The notes beneath the pieces were generated by a model, which did no database searches, was not told the DNA's origin, and saw only the letters and a program-made list of their open reading frames with translations. Positions 1-8,616 of a stretch of DNA of 64,000 nt are shown in pieces (within the stretch, counting starts at the first letter, position 1; the number at the start of each line of letters is the position of its first letter). Both the position numbers and the translations under genes were made by a program. The DNA is from Hippopus hippopus. Lineage: Eukaryota > Mollusca > Bivalvia > Cardiida > Cardiidae. The stretch is taken from contig OX328109.1 in the NCBI GenBank assembly GCA_946811185.2, forward strand, positions 4,774,001 to 4,838,000, written 5' to 3'.

Positions 1-430
1 ACAAGTCTTTTGGGGGAAAAACAGAATGAAGAACTCTATTGTTTTTGAACTTTTATTTATTGAACTTTTATTTACTGAACAGAACTAAACATTGAAACAT
101 TTTTTTTTGCAATGCATCATAAAAAATTTCTTGACAATGAAAAAAATTTCTTGACAATGAAAAAAATCACAAGCAAACATTTTTTGCAATGCATTATAAA
201 AAAATTTCTTGACAATGAAAAACATTTTCTTAACAATGAAAAAAATCGCACTGAAATATTTTTTTCACAATGAATTATTCACAACGAATTAATCGCAATG
301 AATTAATCACAATGAATTATTTTTCGCAACGAATTATTTTACAATGAATTAATCGCAAAAAACAGTATATAACAAATTTTATAATGCAAATTCGCAAACA
401 CCACGAGTTTCACATTTGTTTTCATATTCC
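1..430 (+). repeat. Left arm of element 1 inverted repeat
   Basis: AT-rich sequence built of short units such as TTGACAATGAAAAA and AATGAATTAATCGCA. It is the reverse complement of the right arm (7622-8213). The inner end lies inside the last codons of the 379-1035 gene. The outer end is cut by the window edge. The left arm is about 160 bp shorter than the right arm because it holds fewer tandem units. Confidence 0.85.
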
Positions 431-1035
431 GTAATGTCTTTATGTAATTGGTCATACCCAAAAAACATTGTATACTCACTGTCCATATCGTCGAAATCTC
501 GTAGTCCTATGAATGGAGCAACATGTCTATAAGTGTCTTTTGTTGAAAGAGCTGAATATACCACTTCTTCTGTAACATCTCTATCAAATAGAATATACCC
601 TACCATGGTCTCCTTTGATTCTCCGTAGGAATCATGAACAGATCCTTTTTTGTAGCGTAAGTAAAAGTCAAATAGAACTGATTTCATTTTCACAACGTTA
701 AGAAAACTTTCTTCTGTTGTTCCTATGATAAAAAATGTCCATCGGCTTGTGGATCTAAACAGCTTACTAATAACATTGTCTTTCATACAGCTATCTGCTA
801 AATAAGTCTTGAGAACGAGATCCAACCCCGAATCGTCCACCATCGTTGCAATAAAGTTGATTATACCATACACTTTGTAGGACTTTTCTCCTTTTGCAAT
901 CCACTTAAACAATTTTCCGATCCAAATTTTCACACAGAAAAATTTAATGTTAAGCTGTGTTCGTTCATCAAGCGTATGCTGTCGAACAAATTCTCCATAA
1001 ATTTTTTCACGTAGTTCTATTGGTAGCGGCAACAT
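379..1035 (-). CDS. Unrecognised 218-aa protein of element 1
   Basis: I do not recognise this protein. The open frame extends to a GTG at 1095, but the first ATG is at 1035, giving 218 residues starting MLPLPIELREKIY. It is mixed alpha/beta in character with no signal peptide or membrane segment. It follows the polymerase gene on the same strand with an 80-bp gap, so the two may share a transcript. Its last dozen codons (ending GVCEFAL) lie inside the left inverted-repeat arm, so the C-terminus is tied to the repeat sequence. A central stretch (RWTFFIIG, later GYILFDRDV) has a faint look of a viral Rep-like alpha/beta fold, but no HUH motif is present and I would not assign that. Confidence 0.6.
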   Translation of the reverse strand: MLPLPIELREKIYGEFVRQHTLDERTQLNIKFFCVKIWIGKLFKWIAKGEKSYKVYGIINFIATMVDDSGLDLVLKTYLADSCMKDNVISKLFRSTSRWTFFIIGTTEESFLNVVKMKSVLFDFYLRYKKGSVHDSYGESKETMVGYILFDRDVTEEVVYSALSTKDTYRHVAPFIGLRDFDDMDSEYTMFFGYDQLHKDITEYENKCETRGVCEFAL

Positions 1036-1112
1036 GATTGTTTTTGACCAACGGCTAATATTTTTTCCCCGACTTACTTCGAGTGATTGGTACACAACAA
1101 TGTGATATGAAA

Positions 1113-4100
1113 TTATTTTCTCAAGCTTTTATAACCATAGGGTACAGTATCAGTACCATTTACAATGACTCTCTTGGTGTATACAGAACGAAACGTTTTT
1201 GTTTGTGGTTCACTGGTAACCGTTCTATCTCTGTGTCTTTTAATTTTACAATCATACTGAATTTTGATTTCTACTGTACGATCCAAAGCACATTTCGAAT
1301 ATGTATCGAAATTTACCACCTGTTTTGTATTGTAATCCAGAGTAATCCCCTTTACTTTACATTTGCTTATCTCTTTTCCATCTTTTGTTTTCATTTTGTA
1401 AGCATAATTCTTAGGTCCAAGTCCTCTGAATTGAGTAATTTTACAAGCAGGCTCTTCATCAGTCCATTTTCCTAACCGGCTGTTAATAATAGGGGGATTC
1501 CATAATTCGGGGTCGTGAATGTACATACAACTATCTGTATCGAAATACAGAACTCTATCTTTTAACTTTTCAAGAACACTGTACAATTCCAATCTTGCAT
1601 AAGCTGTTACGTAAGAACCTACTACCACATTGGCTGTAGCATGGGTGTCAATATGTTCCAACTTTGATTCATAGTTAACCAAGATGAATGAACAGTCCTC
1701 GTCAAAGATTTCTACATGCTTTACAATGAAATTGGGATTGGTGACTAATTCAAAATATTTAGACGGATCGCTGATGTATTCCGTCTGGGTCATTTTTTCA
1801 CGCTGAGCTAATTTTCCCCAAAGGCAGTTCAACATAATCTTAGCAAATGATCTTCTCCCAGGATTTCTTTGAATACAACTTGGATCAAGACGAACACCTT
1901 CTGCCTTCTCATATTCACAAACGAACTGATCTTTTTCTGAGTCTGATTGACAGCAATCTGGATAACCACTGGCTTCTTGCTTAATTTTCAAGAAATTGTC
2001 CACATAATGTTTAAAGAACTGATCTGACACAGAATTGAAATGCCAAATTTCATACACTTGCAATAATCGATAGCCGCAGTCAAGAGCCTTGAATAATTCA
2101 AAAGTAACCCATGTTCCGACCAAAGCCCTCTCTTCTTTACCATGACTACAAATATTTGAGCTTTCTTCTGCACATTTCATACAGAGTGGAAACATCATTT
2201 TGTTGTTACAGTGAACTGGAAGAACGGGGTGAAACAAATCAGTTGGAGGCAAAACTTTGCATTTGATTAATCCCTCATATTGGCGAATATTGTTCATATC
2301 AATATTCTCAGCAGACAAAATTTTTGGCTGACCTACAGGATAGGATTTGTGTTTACAAACATAAGGGTATAGAGAACAGATATCGATGTACTTGATTTCC
2401 TTTTTGGTTTTTTCATCAACATCATATCCAATTTTTATTGCATTACATCTTCCCCCGGACAAACCATCCCTCGGATCGATAGGGTCCAAATGTGGATATA
2501 ACTTTTCAATGTGTTTTTTGTACTCTTTATCCTTCATCTTAGCATCAAATTCGTGTTCCCAAATGTACACTACATTATATCCCATGTCTTCGATATCTGC
2601 TATACGTTCAAAAGTACGTTCGTACAATTCAGACATGGGTTTTCCATTAATAGGATTGATCTGATTTCGATCTGTATAGCATACAGGACAACCATGATAC
2701 AAATCCCCAAGAAATTCATAAACAGTGTTTGATTGACGGTGAAAACCATCTACACTATATTTCCCGATTTGAACTTCACCACCATTTTTTGCATGCTGAA
2801 TATTAATACCTTTTTCCTGAGCAACGCTTTGAACCCATCGTATCGCTTTCATAGAAAAGCGTCGTCTGGATGAGTCTTTACTTGAAATGATAGCTATTTG
2901 ATTTTCTGGTAAATATTTGCTTCGCCACACCTTGTTACAGGCATCTGCGATGGTAATCGCCTCTAAAAATGGACAAATACCGCCCTGTTCGATAAACAGC
3001 TTTCTGAATTCAGCACATCCTCGTCTGAGGATATCAACGTCTGACCTACAGTACATTTCCATCTCCTTCTGAAAATTGAATTCCTCACCATTTTGAACTT
3101 TGTCATTATACCAAACTATAAATTTCGACCTAGCCTCTTCAGACATTGAGTCGGGCTTGTAATAAGACATATCCAAGTAGGGTCCGATGTAACTCCAAAA
3201 TTCATCTGTATTCGCCCAGTGAGGAAAGTAACCTTTTTTCATTTCTTGAAGACCAAAGGTGGGTGGAAATTTTGCCAAACCAAAACTCATGAAATTGAAA
3301 GAATCGATCAGACGTACACCGTTCAGTTCTAACTTCATAATATTGTTTCCATTCATGATCAATTTTGGAAGTTTTAACCCAACTTTGACAATATAGTCAA
3401 GAATGAACTGGCCGTCATAGCCTTTGAAATTATGGGCAATAGCCGTAACCCCTTTATGATGTTTTGAAAAGAGCCAGTTGCAAAATTGACTCAAAGTTTC
3501 TTCACCTTGAAAAATAACTTCCCTACCCTCTTCAAATTCACTGCATGTAGAACAATGAAAATCAAGTGATTTATCGATACATTCATCACACGCTCTGTGT
3601 GCAATACAATAATTCGGGATGTGTACACCTGTGTCTTGTTTGCATTCAAAATCAAAGAAAATAAACTGTGGTTTTTTGACTACAGAAGAACTCGTCTCGT
3701 CATCACTGTCATGGTTCAACTTACTTTGGTAAGGCTGAATATAGCATTGATGAGAAAAGTTAACAATTCTCTTACAGATATGACACTTTTTCTTTCCATT
3801 GCAAACATGATTTTTCTTTCTGACATGATATTGTGCACCGCATTTCGAGCAGAGTTTCACTAATTCACAAATGGATTTCTTTTCTTTACCATTTACAGTT
3901 CTGTGATTTTCAAAGCATTCAGCACTAAAAAATCGTCTACTGCAAACACTGCAAACATATTCTTTTGATTCTGATGGACATTTTCCTTCGCGATAACAAC
4001 CTTTACAGATATTTGAACAAGCATGACTTTCCCGGTGAGTGTAACCTACATCACAGAACTCACAATAATATCCACAACTAAGAAAACCTTTGATAGATTT

Positions 4101-5102
4101 GATGTAGTCATAATGGTTTTGATGAAAGTACAAATGTATGATCTTACTATTGGCTTTCACTTCTGGATGTTTAAATATTTTTTCCACTTTTGAATGCTGT
4201 TGGTGAACTTTAATGACATAGCCTTTTTCATACAAGAATGTTTGAATTTTTTTGTATTTATCAATTCCTACAGACTGTGTTGGTGAAACTCCAGCTTCAT
4301 GTAACAATTTCTCAGCTTCAGTCTTTTGAAGAGGACATTTTGAATGACGAATACGATCCCATTTTCTATTCCATGCCTCGGTGTTTTCACGTTCACTGTA
4401 GCAAATTCCCACAACAACGGCTCTCGCGAAACATAGTTGGTCATGATTGTCAATTTGAATAATAGATCGCTTCTTCTGGGCAAAAAACTTTGAATCTAAT
4501 TCTGACGATCTATTTTTTTGTTTTCCGCTACCATTTGGTGGTGTTGTATGTGTAATGTCAAATGTCATGAATCCATCGTTCAAGACGAAATCTGTATTCG
4601 ATTGTAAAACTCGTTCAATTTCATTCAGCATAGTTTCACCTTGTAACTGGTCTGCAGCTAAAAAAGGAATATGGATTCCCATTTCCAACGAAGGATGATT
4701 GATGGTAATTCTAATCATGTCCGTCGGGTTGGCATTTAACTTTCGAATGATTTCACAGGTAACATCGTCAAATAATCCAAGGAGTCTCTGAGGTGTTAAT
4801 TCTTCAAATTTCTTAAAACTCAGCATCAGCACATGTGATTCTGTTTTAAATTTTCTTGACTTCTTATTACCCTTTTCTGTTAAATCATATAGACTTTTCA
4901 TGTCTAAGTTAGAGTTGGTACTTTCATCGTCGCTATCATTTTCTTCTTTCAACGGTTTAGTTTTTTTCTTTTTTATTGGTGGAAACACCTCATCGTCACT
5001 TTCTTCTTTCAAAGGTCTAGTTTTTTTCTTTTTTGTTGGTGGAAACACCTCATCGTCACTTTCGCTGTCTGAATAGGTTATTATTCTTTTTCTTTTACCC
5101 AT
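1113..5102 (-). CDS. PolB: Protein-primed-type family B DNA polymerase, element 1
   Basis: 1329 residues, long for this family. Residues 10-60 hold a duplicated acidic/basic segment (DDEVFPP plus a KKKK run), probably nuclear localisation. About 215-330 (QIDNHDQLCFARAVVVG, and a later H-rich part) resembles the OTU-like region seen in some Polinton-type polymerases. About 345-465 is Cys/His-rich with many CxxC pairs. The 3'-5' exonuclease follows: FDFEC near 480, HNFKGYDGQFIL near 560, YCRSDVDIL near 687. A segment near 770-850 (VYEFLGDLYHGCPVC, then YIWEHEF) resembles a Vsr/PD-(D/E)XK-type nuclease insertion. Polymerase motifs are complete: A (DICSLYP, near 910), B (KIMLNCLWGK, near 1090), C (YFDTDS, near 1188). 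It should copy linear DNA from a protein primer. No frameshift or stop is seen, so it may be functional. Confidence 0.93.
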   Translation of the reverse strand: MGKRKRIITYSDSESDDEVFPPTKKKKTRPLKEESDDEVFPPIKKKKTKPLKEENDSDDESTNSNLDMKSLYDLTEKGNKKSRKFKTESHVLMLSFKKFEELTPQRLLGLFDDVTCEIIRKLNANPTDMIRITINHPSLEMGIHIPFLAADQLQGETMLNEIERVLQSNTDFVLNDGFMTFDITHTTPPNGSGKQKNRSSELDSKFFAQKKRSIIQIDNHDQLCFARAVVVGICYSERENTEAWNRKWDRIRHSKCPLQKTEAEKLLHEAGVSPTQSVGIDKYKKIQTFLYEKGYVIKVHQQHSKVEKIFKHPEVKANSKIIHLYFHQNHYDYIKSIKGFLSCGYYCEFCDVGYTHRESHACSNICKGCYREGKCPSESKEYVCSVCSRRFFSAECFENHRTVNGKEKKSICELVKLCSKCGAQYHVRKKNHVCNGKKKCHICKRIVNFSHQCYIQPYQSKLNHDSDDETSSSVVKKPQFIFFDFECKQDTGVHIPNYCIAHRACDECIDKSLDFHCSTCSEFEEGREVIFQGEETLSQFCNWLFSKHHKGVTAIAHNFKGYDGQFILDYIVKVGLKLPKLIMNGNNIMKLELNGVRLIDSFNFMSFGLAKFPPTFGLQEMKKGYFPHWANTDEFWSYIGPYLDMSYYKPDSMSEEARSKFIVWYNDKVQNGEEFNFQKEMEMYCRSDVDILRRGCAEFRKLFIEQGGICPFLEAITIADACNKVWRSKYLPENQIAIISSKDSSRRRFSMKAIRWVQSVAQEKGINIQHAKNGGEVQIGKYSVDGFHRQSNTVYEFLGDLYHGCPVCYTDRNQINPINGKPMSELYERTFERIADIEDMGYNVVYIWEHEFDAKMKDKEYKKHIEKLYPHLDPIDPRDGLSGGRCNAIKIGYDVDEKTKKEIKYIDICSLYPYVCKHKSYPVGQPKILSAENIDMNNIRQYEGLIKCKVLPPTDLFHPVLPVHCNNKMMFPLCMKCAEESSNICSHGKEERALVGTWVTFELFKALDCGYRLLQVYEIWHFNSVSDQFFKHYVDNFLKIKQEASGYPDCCQSDSEKDQFVCEYEKAEGVRLDPSCIQRNPGRRSFAKIMLNCLWGKLAQREKMTQTEYISDPSKYFELVTNPNFIVKHVEIFDEDCSFILVNYESKLEHIDTHATANVVVGSYVTAYARLELYSVLEKLKDRVLYFDTDSCMYIHDPELWNPPIINSRLGKWTDEEPACKITQFRGLGPKNYAYKMKTKDGKEISKCKVKGITLDYNTKQVVNFDTYSKCALDRTVEIKIQYDCKIKRHRDRTVTSEPQTKTFRSVYTKRVIVNGTDTVPYGYKSLRK

Positions 5103-5258
5103 CGTTTTAGCTCTGAGTGCAAAGACAATAATGCCAAAGTGAGAAAAAAACTAGCAATTTATATACCCTCTCCGTTGTAACAGTGTATAAATAAACCGTT
5201 AGTTGTGAAAATCTATTCATTCTCCTACTCGATTTCAGTCAGTACAGTTGATAAAAAT
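5103..5258. promoter_or_regulatory. Divergent promoter between PolB and the CCHC gene
   Basis: Short AT-rich spacer between divergent genes. On the plus strand TATAAATA (about 5186-5193) lies about 70 bp before the ATG at 5259, with an initiator-like TCAGTCAGT near 5235. On the minus strand TATATAAATTG (about 5154-5164) lies about 55 bp before the polymerase ATG. Two back-to-back TATA boxes suggest host RNA polymerase II promoters with ordinary leaders. Confidence 0.6.
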
Positions 5259-6110
5259 ATGAGTGAGTTAAAGCTGCAAAATACATCACCACTTAGTAAG
5301 AGGGTGTATCTGTATGTTAATCCATACAGCCACGATTATGAGATCAGCAATATACCATCAAAGTATAATGTTAAACATATCGGAAACTATGTGGGATCAT
5401 TTTTATCCCAACAACATTTAGAAGAAAAAGATGTTTACCGTACTACCAGCTACAGAGTTTTGGATCAAGCGACGATTGACAAACGATATGGTGCGAATGG
5501 TATGAGAACAAATATTTGTTTCACATGCAACGAAGCAGGACATTGGGCCAAAGAATGTGCAGAAAAAGAAAATCAGCTAGGAACAATTGTTTTTGTCTAC
5601 GTGAATCCACACAGTCACGACATTGAGATTTTACCATCGTTTTACAACGTTGATGGCCTCAAAGATATAAAATTCGTCGGCACACTAAATTCTTTCTGTA
5701 GTGAAAATACATGGAAAAAAAGTTCACCACAAGCTACATCCTCATCGGATGAAACTCAGATCGTAGACATGCAGAGCGATACAGCGGCTAACAGCGATTC
5801 AGAAATCTGCAAAATAACAGAACAGACAGAGAAAAAAATATCTACAAACGATAATCTAAGAAAACAACAAACTTTGGATCTAAAAAACGAATTTTCTGCA
5901 GAGCCGGGTTGTTCGTACGGAAAGGAAAATCAGCAAAACATCGAAAAGAAGAAAAAACGAGTAACAAAGAACTATTTCTTTTACAAATCAACAAAACATG
6001 AGGACAAAATCTGTCCAGATGTGGAATTAAAAAACAACGATAGGAAAAGAAAACGTAAAAACAAATGTGAATCTGACATCTCAAAGAAAAAGAAAAAACA
6101 TACTGAGTGA
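5259..6110 (+). CDS. CCHC zinc-knuckle protein with internal duplication, element 1
   Basis: 283 residues from the first ATG; an upstream GTG in frame is not needed. One retroviral-type zinc knuckle (CFTCNEAGHWAKEC) lies near residues 89-102, suggesting single-stranded nucleic-acid binding. It is flanked by two copies of a module that starts VYLYVNPYSHDYEI (near 16) and VFVYVNPHSHDIEI (near 113), each followed by a YNV...VG segment, so the protein arose by internal duplication. The C-terminal 150 residues are low-complexity and rich in Ser, Lys, Asn and Glu, ending in several KRKRK/KKKKK clusters (likely nuclear and DNA- or RNA-binding). It is transcribed away from the polymerase from a shared spacer. 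The role is inferred only: a replication or packaging accessory. An AATAAA signal follows at 6254. Confidence 0.8.
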   Translation: MSELKLQNTSPLSKRVYLYVNPYSHDYEISNIPSKYNVKHIGNYVGSFLSQQHLEEKDVYRTTSYRVLDQATIDKRYGANGMRTNICFTCNEAGHWAKECAEKENQLGTIVFVYVNPHSHDIEILPSFYNVDGLKDIKFVGTLNSFCSENTWKKSSPQATSSSDETQIVDMQSDTAANSDSEICKITEQTEKKISTNDNLRKQQTLDLKNEFSAEPGCSYGKENQQNIEKKKKRVTKNYFFYKSTKHEDKICPDVELKNNDRKRKRKNKCESDISKKKKKHTE

Positions 6111-6253
6111 AAAAAGATTTCAATACAATATTGATTATAAACAAAAAAAGACTGACTTGATTTTTTCATTCATTTTTGTCTTTTACAGTTCATTCATTTT
6201 TGTCTTTACAGTTCATGATTTTGATTTTTTCATTGTACATAAGTTCTTTTTGA

Positions 6254-6259
6254 AATAAA
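6254..6259 (+). terminator. Polyadenylation signal after the CCHC gene
   Basis: AATAAA about 145 bp after the stop codon of the CCHC gene. It is a conventional signal, in contrast to the histone-type stem-loops at the ends of two neighbouring genes. Confidence 0.45.
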
Positions 6260-6368
6260 AAATATAAAAATAATTACTTCTTACTTTTGACTTTTTTCTA
6301 GTTATGACTGTAAGTCTTTTTTTTACTTTTGACAATTTGAGAAGAAAGATCTTTCGTGCTAAATGGTT

Positions 6369-6384
6369 AGCCCTGAAAAGGGCT
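6369..6384 (-). terminator. Histone-mRNA-type 3' stem-loop after the zinc-ribbon gene
   Basis: On the minus strand AGCCCTTTTCAGGGCT followed by AACCA lies about 30 nt after the stop codon at 6415. Stem length (6 bp), loop (TTTC) and the ACCA 3' flank are those of the replication-dependent histone mRNA stem-loop; only the outermost pair is A-U instead of G-C. A purine-rich ACGAAAGAT about 12 nt further resembles the histone downstream element bound by U7 snRNA. Confidence 0.75.
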
Positions 6385-6414
6385 TTTTGAAGGATCTCAC
6401 ATTGACATCCAGCT

Positions 6415-6621
6415 CTACGATTCTTCCGCCCGACCCACTGGGATGATTTCACATCCACAGTGTTCGCAGCAAATCGTCGAACCTTCATCGTCATCATAAA
6501 ATCCTTCATCTGTATCTGGACAGTTATGCTTCTGCCCAAGATACTCGAGTATGGAAAAACATTTCCCACACTCTATCAGACATCTGTTTGCACAGTGAGG
6601 ACATACAAGAATTCGAACCAT
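6415..6621 (-). CDS. Small zinc-ribbon protein, element 1
   Basis: 68 residues starting MVRILVCPHCANRC. Cysteines are arranged as CPHC near residue 8, CLIECGKC near 14-21 and CCEHCGC near 51-57, with an acidic stretch (DTDEGFYDDDEG) between, so it probably folds around one or two zinc ions. Family not recognised. Its TATA box lies at 6661-6666 (minus strand) and the gene ends in a histone-type stem-loop at 6369-6384. It is divergent from the coiled-coil gene at 6969. The compact gene, shared promoter and stem-loop make it a real gene despite the size. Confidence 0.72.
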   Translation of the reverse strand: MVRILVCPHCANRCLIECGKCFSILEYLGQKHNCPDTDEGFYDDDEGSTICCEHCGCEIIPVGRAEES

Positions 6622-6658
6622 TCTGGAACAAATATGATTTTATGTAAAATATCACTGG

Positions 6659-6730
6659 GCTTTATAGCTTTACAGGAGGATTGAACTAACTGACCTATGA
6701 CGTCATTTTCTCCTATGTTTTTTCCCGCGT
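6659..6730 (-). promoter_or_regulatory. Promoter of the zinc-ribbon gene (TATA, CRE, E2F-like)
   Basis: Reading on the minus strand, GCGGGAAA (E2F-like, 6721-6728), TGACGTCA (CRE/ATF palindrome, 6698-6705), CAATCCTCCTGTAAAGC and TATAAA (6661-6666) follow one another. The same order and nearly the same bases recur on the plus strand at 8500-8580. The core is also found at 6853-6890. Confidence 0.65.
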
Positions 6731-6852
6731 CGGCGTTTCATTAACATTGTGCAATCAAATCGACGGTTATATTGGTGTTTTTTACCACTCCTAATTCGGT
6801 GTCACACAGTACAATACCGGTGCTTTCCGCCAGGTCCGCCCTCTTTAAAAAT

Positions 6853-6890
6853 TTCAATCCTCTGTAAACGTATAAAGCTCAGTGTTATTT
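6853..6890 (+). promoter_or_regulatory. Promoter of the coiled-coil gene
   Basis: TTTCAATCCTCTGTAAACG then TATAAAG (6871-6877) and CTCAGTGTTATTTT. It matches the cores of the promoters at 6659-6730 and 8500-8580. The CRE element is absent from this copy. The ATG at 6969 lies about 90 bp downstream. Confidence 0.65.
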
Positions 6891-6968
6891 TCATACATTC
6901 ACAATTTCTTTGATTCTCAGCTAACGATCACTTCGGAAGCAGTATCAATATTCAGAGGCAGTTACAAT

Positions 6969-7622
6969 ATGAAGCACAACTTAGATGAAATCAACTTGAG
7001 CGATTTTCCATCAGTGGAAAACAATGGAGACGTTCTTTCATCAATTATGAATTCGACAATTATCAATCCACCACCGGAGTTAAATTCGACAACCATCATT
7101 CCAGCGACAGTGTTTGACAACATTTATGAAGAGGTAAAGCAGCTAAATTTGAAACAAGATAGCATGATGATCCGAATCATAGATCAGTTGGAGACTTTAA
7201 ACAGACATTTGGAGGAAATTAAAACTTTAACCGCAAGTACTGATCAGCTCAGTAGAAATATCGAGGTTCTACGTCAACAGGATCAGCTCATTTCAACCCC
7301 TCCTGTGAAGATTCCTGTGGAGTTCGAGTTTGATAAATCCAATCTTCACAACTTAGTGGACTCTATCGTAAGTGTTGTGAAGAAAAATCAACCAAAGAAA
7401 AATCAACCAAAGGAAAAACAACCAAGAAAAACAACAAAACGGAAATCTGAGGAAGATGGTAACCATCTCCACAAGAAGCAGCGAGTTGATCAAAAACCAA
7501 CTATACCAATATTGACAGGGCAGGGCAAATACGGGAAAAACATTGACAATCACGTTGATTTCAAGATCCCGAAAAAACCAAAGACAGAACGAAAACAACC
7601 AAGAAAAACAACAAAACGGTAG
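6969..7622 (+). CDS. Coiled-coil protein with basic tail, element 1
   Basis: 217 residues from the ATG at 6969; the frame is open to a GTG at 6882, but that lies at the expected transcription start. Residues 55-115 form a likely coiled coil (heptads in IIDQLETLNRHLEEIKTL and following). The C-terminal 85 residues are extremely basic, with repeats of KKNQPKKNQPKEKQPRK and two copies of QPRKTTKR, the second ending the protein. This layout suits an oligomeric DNA-binding or DNA-condensing protein, or a terminal or core protein; no family is recognised. The stop codon abuts the right inverted-repeat arm. Its promoter shares the core of the two histone-like genes, but I see no stem-loop at its 3' end. 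Confidence 0.75.
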   Translation: MKHNLDEINLSDFPSVENNGDVLSSIMNSTIINPPPELNSTTIIPATVFDNIYEEVKQLNLKQDSMMIRIIDQLETLNRHLEEIKTLTASTDQLSRNIEVLRQQDQLISTPPVKIPVEFEFDKSNLHNLVDSIVSVVKKNQPKKNQPKEKQPRKTTKRKSEEDGNHLHKKQRVDQKPTIPILTGQGKYGKNIDNHVDFKIPKKPKTERKQPRKTTKR

Positions 7623-8213
7623 GAATATGAAAACAAATATGAAACTCGTGGTGTTTGCGAATTTACATTGCATAAAATTTGTTATATACTGTTTTTGCGA
7701 TTAATTCATTGTAAAATAATTCGTTGCGAAAAAATAATTCATTGTGATTAATTCATTGCGATTAATTCGTTGTGAATAATTCATTGTGAAAAAAATATTT
7801 CAGTGCGATTTTTTCATTGTTAAGAAAATGTTTTTTCATTGTCAAGAAATTTTTTTATGATGTATTGCAAAAAAAATGTTTGCTTGTGATTTTTTTTCAT
7901 TGTTAAGAAAATGTTTTTTCATTGTCAAGAAATTTTTTATGATGCATTGCAAAAAAATGTTTCATTGTGATTTTTTTCATTGTTAAGAAAATGTTTTTTC
8001 ATTGTCAAGAAATTTTTTTATGATGCATTGCAAAAAAATGTTTCATTGTGATTTTTTTCATTGTCAAGAAATTTTTTTCATTGCCAAGAAATTTTTTATG
8101 ATGCATTGCAAAAAAATGTTTCAATGTTTAGTTCTGTTCAGTAAATAAAAGTTCAGTAAATAAAGTTCAAAAACAATAGAGGTTTTCATTCTGTTTTTCC
8201 CCAAAAGACTTGT
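7622..8213 (-). repeat. Right arm of element 1 inverted repeat
   Basis: Reverse complement of 1-430 with extra internal units of about 80-90 bp, each containing ATGTTTTTTCATTGTCAAGA and GATGCATTGCAAAAAAATG (about 7850-8115). The match to the left arm ends at 8213 (GACTTGT against ACAAGTC at base 1). It begins immediately after the stop codon of the coiled-coil/basic gene. Homopurine and homopyrimidine runs would make the arms prone to unequal copy number, which is what is seen. Confidence 0.85.
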
Positions 8214-8275
8214 TCTGGTTACATTTTTTCCCATACAACGTCTCATAACTGCTAGTTAAACTCTAGTTTTTTCTT

Positions 8276-8425
8276 ACCCGAAAAAGAAAATGTAACAAAC
8301 CTATGGATTGGGTAACAATAAAATCCCCCGAACAAGAAAATGTAACAAACCCACGGGTTGGTCAACAATAAAATCCCCGAACAAGAAAATGTAACAAACC
8401 CATGGGTTGGTCAACAATAAAACAT
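8276..8425 (+). repeat. Tandem repeat beside the inverted repeat
   Basis: Three degenerate units of about 55 bp containing GAAAATGTAACAAACCYAYGG and GGTYAACAATAAAAT. It lies between the end of the right inverted-repeat arm and the promoter at 8500. Function unknown; iterons of a replication origin or enhancer are possible. Confidence 0.65.
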
Positions 8426-8499
8426 TTAGTATTAGAAATACAACGCTGAATCTGATTGGATAACATTAATTTGGAGCCAAAACAGCATGAAACGCCGAC

Positions 8500-8585
8500 G
8501 CGGGAAAAACATAGGAGAAAATGACGTCATGGGTCAGCTAGTTCAATCCTCCTGTAAAGCTATAAAACCCAGCGTTATTTCCCGC
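8500..8585 (+). promoter_or_regulatory. Promoter of the 70-aa gene (E2F-like, CRE, TATA)
   Basis: GCGGGAAA (8500-8507), TGACGTCA (8522-8529), CAATCCTCCTGTAAAGC, TATAAAA (8561-8567), CCCAGCGTTATTT and a second E2F-like TTTCCCGC (8578-8585). Almost the same string, inverted, drives the zinc-ribbon gene at 6621. An inverted CCAAT box (GATTGG) lies near 8454. The factor assignments rest on consensus matches only. Confidence 0.65.
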
Positions 8586-8616
8586 ACGTTGTTCATTTCT
8601 TCGAGTCGCAGATAAG

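Larger units (their letters stand above)
1..8213. mobile_element. Virus-like element 1 with family B polymerase and long inverted repeat
   Basis: Positions 1-430 match the reverse complement of roughly 7622-8213, and the genes between them include a full protein-primed-type family B DNA polymerase. Such an arrangement is known from Polintons, bidnaviruses, adenoviruses and linear plasmids. No integrase, capsid protein, packaging ATPase or protease is visible here. The inverted repeat starts exactly at base 1, which suggests that the element continues upstream of the window. A promoter like those inside the element recurs at about 8.5 kb, so the element may also extend right to about 10.3 kb. 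Its class is therefore uncertain; I infer a DNA virus-derived or self-replicating element distinct from the two Polintons further right. Confidence 0.7.

Noticed and set aside
379..1035. Rep-like (HUH) endonuclease for the 218-aa protein
   Set aside because: No HUH pair or catalytic Tyr context is visible; only a vague alpha/beta similarity.
1083..1475. 130-codon open frame opposite PolB
   Set aside because: Antisense shadow of the conserved C-terminal part of the polymerase.
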